DNA from: Alphaproteobacteria bacterium
GTDB lineage: Bacteria; Pseudomonadota; Alphaproteobacteria; SHVP01
Assembly (NCBI GenBank): GCA_009694165.1
Contig: SHVP01000073.1
Coordinates: 1-12,028 of the forward strand
Length of the DNA: 12,028 bases
Direction of reading: 5' to 3'
The position numbers were made by a program, and so were the translations under genes. The first letter of the stretch is position 1. Each line of letters begins with the position of its first letter. This document shows positions 9,267 to 12,028 of this stretch, piece after piece. Below the pieces are notes generated by a model that saw only the letters and a program-made list of their open reading frames with translations, made no database searches and had not been told where the DNA came from.

Positions 9267-10145
9267 ATGAGGGCAGGTGCCATGCAGGGCAGAGACATGA
9301 TGTTTGGTTTACTCCTTCCGGCGTCTCTCGGCGCGGCGCTGATCGTTGGCGCCGCGAATGCCGAGACACTGGGGTTACCGCGCAACGGCGGGTGGCGCGT
9401 CAGCGCTAACACGCCCACCGCAGCAACACCCCAGAGTTCGCTCGGCGAAGACACTTGGCGCTGGACTCTCGAACCCGGCGACCGTCTCTCCGATCCCGAG
9501 CAACGGAAGCAGAAGCGCGACGAGAAGGGCGGCATCGACGCGGCCATTCAGCGCGCCAGCGCGCAAGGCGGCGGCCGGTGCGGCGGAATGCGCAACGACA
9601 CGGGCAGCCAAGTTGCGTATTTGGGGGACCGCGCCGCGCAGACCACCGATCCCAAGAAAGATAAAAATAGCGAAGTCCAAGTCGCATCCGCAGACAGCGT
9701 CGCCGGGCTGCCCGTTACCGACATCACCGATCCGACGACCGACGGCGAGCTGGCCGAGTTCGCCACCGGTGCCGGCGGCGAAGCTTGGTTAGACCGCAAC
9801 GGCGAGTCGCGCACGACGGCCGAAAGTTGGATGGGGGCCGCCATCGACTACGGCGCGCTCGGCCTCGATCCGGCGATGCTCTCGTGCCTCGTGTTCCCGC
9901 AGACTAACACGACCCCATATGTCTGGACCGATCTGTTCAGCAAGCGCGATCCACCCGTTCCCACGACGAGCGGACGCAGCGCCGACCAAGTGCGGACCGC
10001 GCAGGCCTTGTTTGCCGAAGACGTGGCGCGCGCCCCGTCCCCGGTTCCGCTTCCGGCGGCTCTGCCGCTGTTCGTCAGCGCCCTCGCCGGTCTCGGCGTG
10101 GCCGGCTGGCGGCGACGCGGCCGCAATACGGCGTCTCAATCGTAA
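9267..10145 (+). CDS. Exported protein with VPLPA-CTERM (exosortase) sorting tail
   Basis: The frame codes for up to 292 residues. Starts at 9267, 9282 and 9297 are possible; the ATG at 9282 has the best upstream sequence (GAGGG eight bases before). All give a signal peptide ending AANA|ETLG (about residue 32). The C-terminus is diagnostic: VPLPAALPLF (260-269), a hydrophobic segment to about 280, then WRRRGR (281-286). This matches the VPLPA-CTERM variant of the PEP-CTERM signal that exosortases cut to anchor or release surface proteins. The body is rich in Asp, Thr, Gly and Ala, has two cysteines (105, 207), and no recognised domain. The region SWMGAAIDYGALGLDPAMLSCLVFPQTNT is the most structured-looking part. 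The gene follows the protease gene by 157 bp. The sorting-signal call is strong; the function is unknown. Confidence 0.85.
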   Translation: MRAGAMQGRDMMFGLLLPASLGAALIVGAANAETLGLPRNGGWRVSANTPTAATPQSSLGEDTWRWTLEPGDRLSDPEQRKQKRDEKGGIDAAIQRASAQGGGRCGGMRNDTGSQVAYLGDRAAQTTDPKKDKNSEVQVASADSVAGLPVTDITDPTTDGELAEFATGAGGEAWLDRNGESRTTAESWMGAAIDYGALGLDPAMLSCLVFPQTNTTPYVWTDLFSKRDPPVPTTSGRSADQVRTAQALFAEDVARAPSPVPLPAALPLFVSALAGLGVAGWRRRGRNTASQS

Positions 10146-10147
10146 AC

Positions 10148-10173
10148 AAAAAAAGGGGCGGTCGAACCGCCCC
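10148..10173 (-). terminator. Strong intrinsic terminator on the minus strand
   Basis: On the minus strand GGGGCGGT, loop TCG, ACCGCCCC is followed at once by seven T residues and then GTTT. On the plus strand the same hairpin is followed only by AAGTTTACG, so it works far better for leftward transcription. It may still serve the VPLPA-CTERM gene, whose stop codon is nine bases before the stem. Confidence 0.8.
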
Positions 10174-10267
10174 AAGTTTACGGGAGGATCCCGGAGAAAC
10201 CTGGGGAGGAACTAGGCTCCGAGAAGGCCCCAGTCATCTGTCGTGATGGGTCTGCGATGGCAGACCC
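10148..10267 (-). ncRNA. Candidate anti-Shine-Dalgarno small RNA, minus strand
   Basis: Read on the minus strand, this stretch ends in an excellent intrinsic terminator (10173-10148). It also holds TTCCTCCCC (10211-10203) and TCCTCCCG (10188-10181), both complementary to ribosome binding sites. A hairpin GGGTCTGC-CATC-GCAGACCC (10267-10248) could mark the 5' part, and a CTGGGG/CCCCAG stem (10233-10228 with 10206-10201) encloses the first motif. The length of about 120 nt, the repeated UCCUCC motifs and the GGGGCGG...CCGCCCC-T7 end resemble the alphaproteobacterial alpha-r14/NfeR1-type sRNAs as recalled. Those sRNAs pair with mRNA leaders to repress translation. No promoter could be identified and the 5' end is a guess. 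The flanking protein genes both run on the plus strand, so a minus-strand terminator here needs its own transcript. Confidence 0.5.
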
Positions 10268-10325
10268 GGAGTGATAAACGCACTCGGTGTCGCGGCGATT
10301 TCGCTTCAGTGACCACCCCATGACA

Positions 10326-10359
10326 CGTCGCTAGCCGACGCCGGCCTTTTCAAGGCCGG
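10326..10359. other. Two adjacent hairpins upstream of the deacetylase gene
   Basis: CGTCG/CGACG (10326-10330 with 10336-10340, five-base loop) abuts CCGGCCTT/AAGGCCGG (10341-10348 with 10352-10359, TTC loop). Neither is followed by a T-tract on the plus strand. They may be leader structure of the deacetylase transcript or lie upstream of the candidate small RNA on the other strand. Confidence 0.4.
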
Positions 10360-10408
10360 GAGCGCCGATTACTGTTCCCCCAAGCCTTAGAAACGTCAGG
10401 GGAGCGTC

Positions 10409-11287
10409 ATGTCCATGCAGCCCAAGGAACGTTTTCCGTATTCGGCGATTGTCGACCGCAAGCCCTTGCGGCTTCCCGATGGCGCCCACGTCGTCGTCTC
10501 GACTGTCGTGAACCTCGAGCATTGGGACTACAACCACCCGATGCCGCGCCAGGTGATGACCACACCGGCCGGCGTCAAAGCCGTCCCCGACGTTCCGAAT
10601 TGGGCCTGGCATGAATACGGCATGCGGGTCGGCTTCTGGCGCCTGAAAGCCGCCCTCGATCGTTTCGGCATTCGGGTCACGGCCTCGATCAACGGCTCGG
10701 TCTGCCTCGAATATCCGAGGATAGCCAAGGCGATCCATGAGGCCGGGTGGGAGTTCATGGGGCATGGCTTCATTCAGCGCGCCATGCCCGCCGTCGACGA
10801 CGAACGCAAAGTCATCCGCCAAGCCATCGACGCTATCAAGAGCATCACCGGCAAGGCGCCGCGCGGCTGGCTGGGGCCTGGTCTCGCCGAGAGCGCCGAG
10901 ACCGTCGATCTTCTCGCCGAAGCCGGCCTGGAATACATCTGCGACTGGGTCATCGACGATCAGCCGGTCGAAATGAAGACGCGCGGCGGACCGATGATCA
11001 CCGTCCCCTACTCCGTCGAGCTCAACGACATTTCGATCATGGTGCTGCAGGCCCATGAATCGCGCGTGCTCTACGAGCGCACCATGGCGCAGTTCGAACG
11101 CCTGTGGCGCGAGGGCAAGGATTCGGCCCGGATCATGGCGCTCTGCGTTCATCCCTATGTCTCGGGCGTGCCGCACCGCATCGAAGCCTTCGAGCGCATC
11201 TACGAGGAGCTCTCGAAGCGGCCCGGCGTCTTGTTCTGGACCAACGAACAAATCCTCGATTGGTACAAGCAAGCCCGGACGAGCTAA
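10409..11287 (+). CDS. NodB-fold polysaccharide deacetylase family protein (allantoinase/PuuE-like)
   Basis: This 292-residue protein has no signal peptide, so it should be cytoplasmic. Its sequence follows the PuuE/NodB-like hydrolase branch of carbohydrate esterase family 4: VVVSTVVNLEHWDY (29-42) in the first strand, HEYGMRVGFWRL, then INGSVCLEYP, the metal-site region EFMGHGFIQRAMP, GWLGPGLAES, and CVHPYVSGVPHRIEAF near the end. Members act on C-N bonds of small amides (allantoin-type) or on N-acetyl sugars, and the residues visible here do not settle which. AGGGGAG lies four bases before the ATG at 10409 (a second ATG at 10415 is also possible). The gene is followed after 49 bp by an aldolase-family gene on the same strand, so the two probably form an operon for using an amide- or sugar-type compound. 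Confidence 0.85.
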   Translation: MSMQPKERFPYSAIVDRKPLRLPDGAHVVVSTVVNLEHWDYNHPMPRQVMTTPAGVKAVPDVPNWAWHEYGMRVGFWRLKAALDRFGIRVTASINGSVCLEYPRIAKAIHEAGWEFMGHGFIQRAMPAVDDERKVIRQAIDAIKSITGKAPRGWLGPGLAESAETVDLLAEAGLEYICDWVIDDQPVEMKTRGGPMITVPYSVELNDISIMVLQAHESRVLYERTMAQFERLWREGKDSARIMALCVHPYVSGVPHRIEAFERIYEELSKRPGVLFWTNEQILDWYKQARTS

Positions 11288-11336
11288 CGCGCCCACCACC
11301 ACCCCACTCGCAACCGCACGTCACCACGAGGACTTC

Positions 11337-11978
11337 ATGGCCCGACGCATCGACTGGCATGGCGCCTTCCCGCCCATCGTTACGCCCTTCACGAAAGACG
11401 GCGACTTCGACGAACCGGCCTTTCGCAAAGTCATCGACCTGCATGTCGACGACGGCGCGCAAGGCTTGATCATTCAAGGCTGCACCGGCGAATGGTTCAT
11501 GATGGATGACGAGGAGCGCTTGAAGATCCTCGAAATCGGCAAGGAACAGGGCGATACCCATCTGGCCCGTGGCCGCAAGGTTTGGCTTCTGGCCAGGACG
11601 TCGTCGATGAACACACGCCAAGCCCTGGCCATTACCAAGGCCGCCAAGCGCATGGGCTATGACGGGCACATGCTGTTGCCGCCGCCGTTCGTGCAGCCGA
11701 CCGAACGCGAACTCATCAACCATTATCGCGTCGTCGATCAGGCCGGCCTGCCCTGCATGCTCTACAACAATCCCGAATACGGCCAGCCCTGCGACAACTT
11801 GAAGCCGCACATCGTCGAGAAGCTGTTGGAGTTCGAAACCTCGGTCGCTCTGAAAGACTCGACCGTGAATCTGCCGCAAGGCATTGTCACGTTGATAGCT
11901 GGCTTGCGACCACTCTGGCCCTCCGGTAGTCAAATGGATGAAGACAATCAGCTACAGCGGCTACCGGTTCCCGCCTGA
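11337..11978 (+). pseudogene. Dihydrodipicolinate synthase/N-acetylneuraminate lyase family gene, cut by an IS6-family insertion
   Basis: The ATG at 11337 follows GAGGA at good spacing. The first 181 residues are a normal start of the class I aldolase/lyase TIM-barrel family, which normally has about 300 residues: PIVTPFTKDGDFD (13-25), the substrate-loop motif GCTGE (48-52), the catalytic Tyr143 in MLYNNPEYG, and Lys173 in ALKDST, which forms the Schiff base. After Gln181 (codon ending 11879) the family pattern stops. The frame continues for 32 unrelated residues (GIVTLIAGL...RLPVPA) inside the insertion sequence before a stop. The last quarter to third of the barrel is therefore missing from this product, so it is almost certainly inactive. 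The exact substrate of the intact enzyme is unknown; a sugar-acid or pyruvate-type lyase paired with the upstream deacetylase-like gene is likely. Confidence 0.85.
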
Positions 11979-12028
11979 GATCATTGACCGCGCGATCTGG
12001 CTCTATCTCCGGTTCACCCTCAGCTTCC
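11880..12028 (+). mobile_element. Left end of an IS6-family (IS26-like) insertion sequence, continuing past the window
   Basis: GGCATTGTCACG at 11880-11891 resembles the IS6-family terminal repeat (IS26: GGCACTGTTGCAAA) and lies exactly where the aldolase-family protein loses similarity. The transposase start follows 58 bases later, normal for this family. IS6 elements usually make 8-bp target duplications, so CTGCCGCA (11872-11879) would be expected again at the far end, which is outside the window. The boundary is inferred. Confidence 0.7.
11938..12028 (+). CDS. IS6-family transposase, first 30 residues (3' end outside window)
   Basis: The ATG at 11938 opens MKTISYSGYRFPPEIIDRAI, then WLYLRFTLSF, and runs off the edge. 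This matches the N-terminus of IS6/IS26-type DDE transposases, where a YRGYRFPPEII-like start is followed by a tryptophan-rich helix with a WLYFRF-L-like core before the helix-turn-helix and catalytic domains. The frame differs from that of the interrupted aldolase-family gene, and the start overlaps codons of its read-through tail. No strong ribosome binding site is visible. The catalytic DDE residues lie beyond the window, so whether the transposase is intact cannot be judged. Confidence 0.85.
   Translation, partial: MKTISYSGYRFPPEIIDRAIWLYLRFTLSF

Noticed and set aside
10201..10220. Resemblance of GAGGAACTAGGCTCC to the GAGGAAAGTCCGGGCTCC segment of RNase P RNA
   Set aside because: No other conserved RNase P RNA segments (such as ACAGAAA or the 3' pairing) are present; the likeness is local chance.
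10331..11302. A 323-codon minus-strand frame opposite the deacetylase gene
   Set aside because: It is an antisense shadow of a well-supported coding region and would leave the deacetylase unexplained.

Overview
The window is GC-rich, tightly packed chromosomal DNA. It suggests an alphaproteobacterium, perhaps of the Rhodospirillales or Hyphomicrobiales. The reasons are an SUV3-type helicase of the alphaproteobacterial kind, an AcnA-type aconitase, a VPLPA-CTERM (exosortase) sorting signal, a small alphaproteobacterial-style conserved protein, and an intergenic element resembling the anti-Shine-Dalgarno sRNAs of that class. The assignment is by recalled similarity only; no database search was possible.

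Layout. Positions 1-5239 are coded on the minus strand: aconitase (acnA), then protein-L-isoaspartate methyltransferase (pcm), then the N-terminal 580 residues of a superfamily 2 helicase that runs off the left edge. A perfect 26-bp palindrome separates acnA from pcm, and another lies inside the helicase gene. Divergent from acnA is a metallo-beta-lactamase-fold glyoxalase II-like hydrolase (5372-6163, GTG start). It converges on a zinc-free quinone oxidoreductase (6216-7187, minus). From 7401 all recognised protein genes are on the plus strand: a secreted PRC-barrel protein with a good intrinsic terminator, a 56-residue conserved small protein, a secreted matrixin-type zinc protease, and a secreted protein with a VPLPA-CTERM sorting tail.

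The 10146-10408 gap is rich in hairpins. Read on the minus strand, it looks like an independent small RNA of about 120 nt, with two unpaired or partly paired UCCUCC anti-Shine-Dalgarno motifs and a very strong terminator (GC stem plus T7). This is the best candidate for something new in the window. To its right is a catabolic-looking pair: a NodB-fold deacetylase/allantoinase-like enzyme and a dihydrodipicolinate synthase/N-acetylneuraminate lyase family gene. The second gene is interrupted after codon 181 by the left end of an IS6-family (IS26-like) insertion sequence, whose transposase starts at 11938 and runs off the right edge.

How the genes relate: acnA (TCA cycle), pcm (protein repair) and the helicase (RNA/DNA unwinding) are housekeeping genes in one direction. 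The glyoxalase II-like enzyme and the quinone oxidoreductase both belong to reactive-carbonyl or redox detoxification. The PRC-barrel, matrixin and VPLPA-CTERM genes form an envelope/export block. The deacetylase and aldolase-family genes probably form a two-gene operon, now broken by the insertion.
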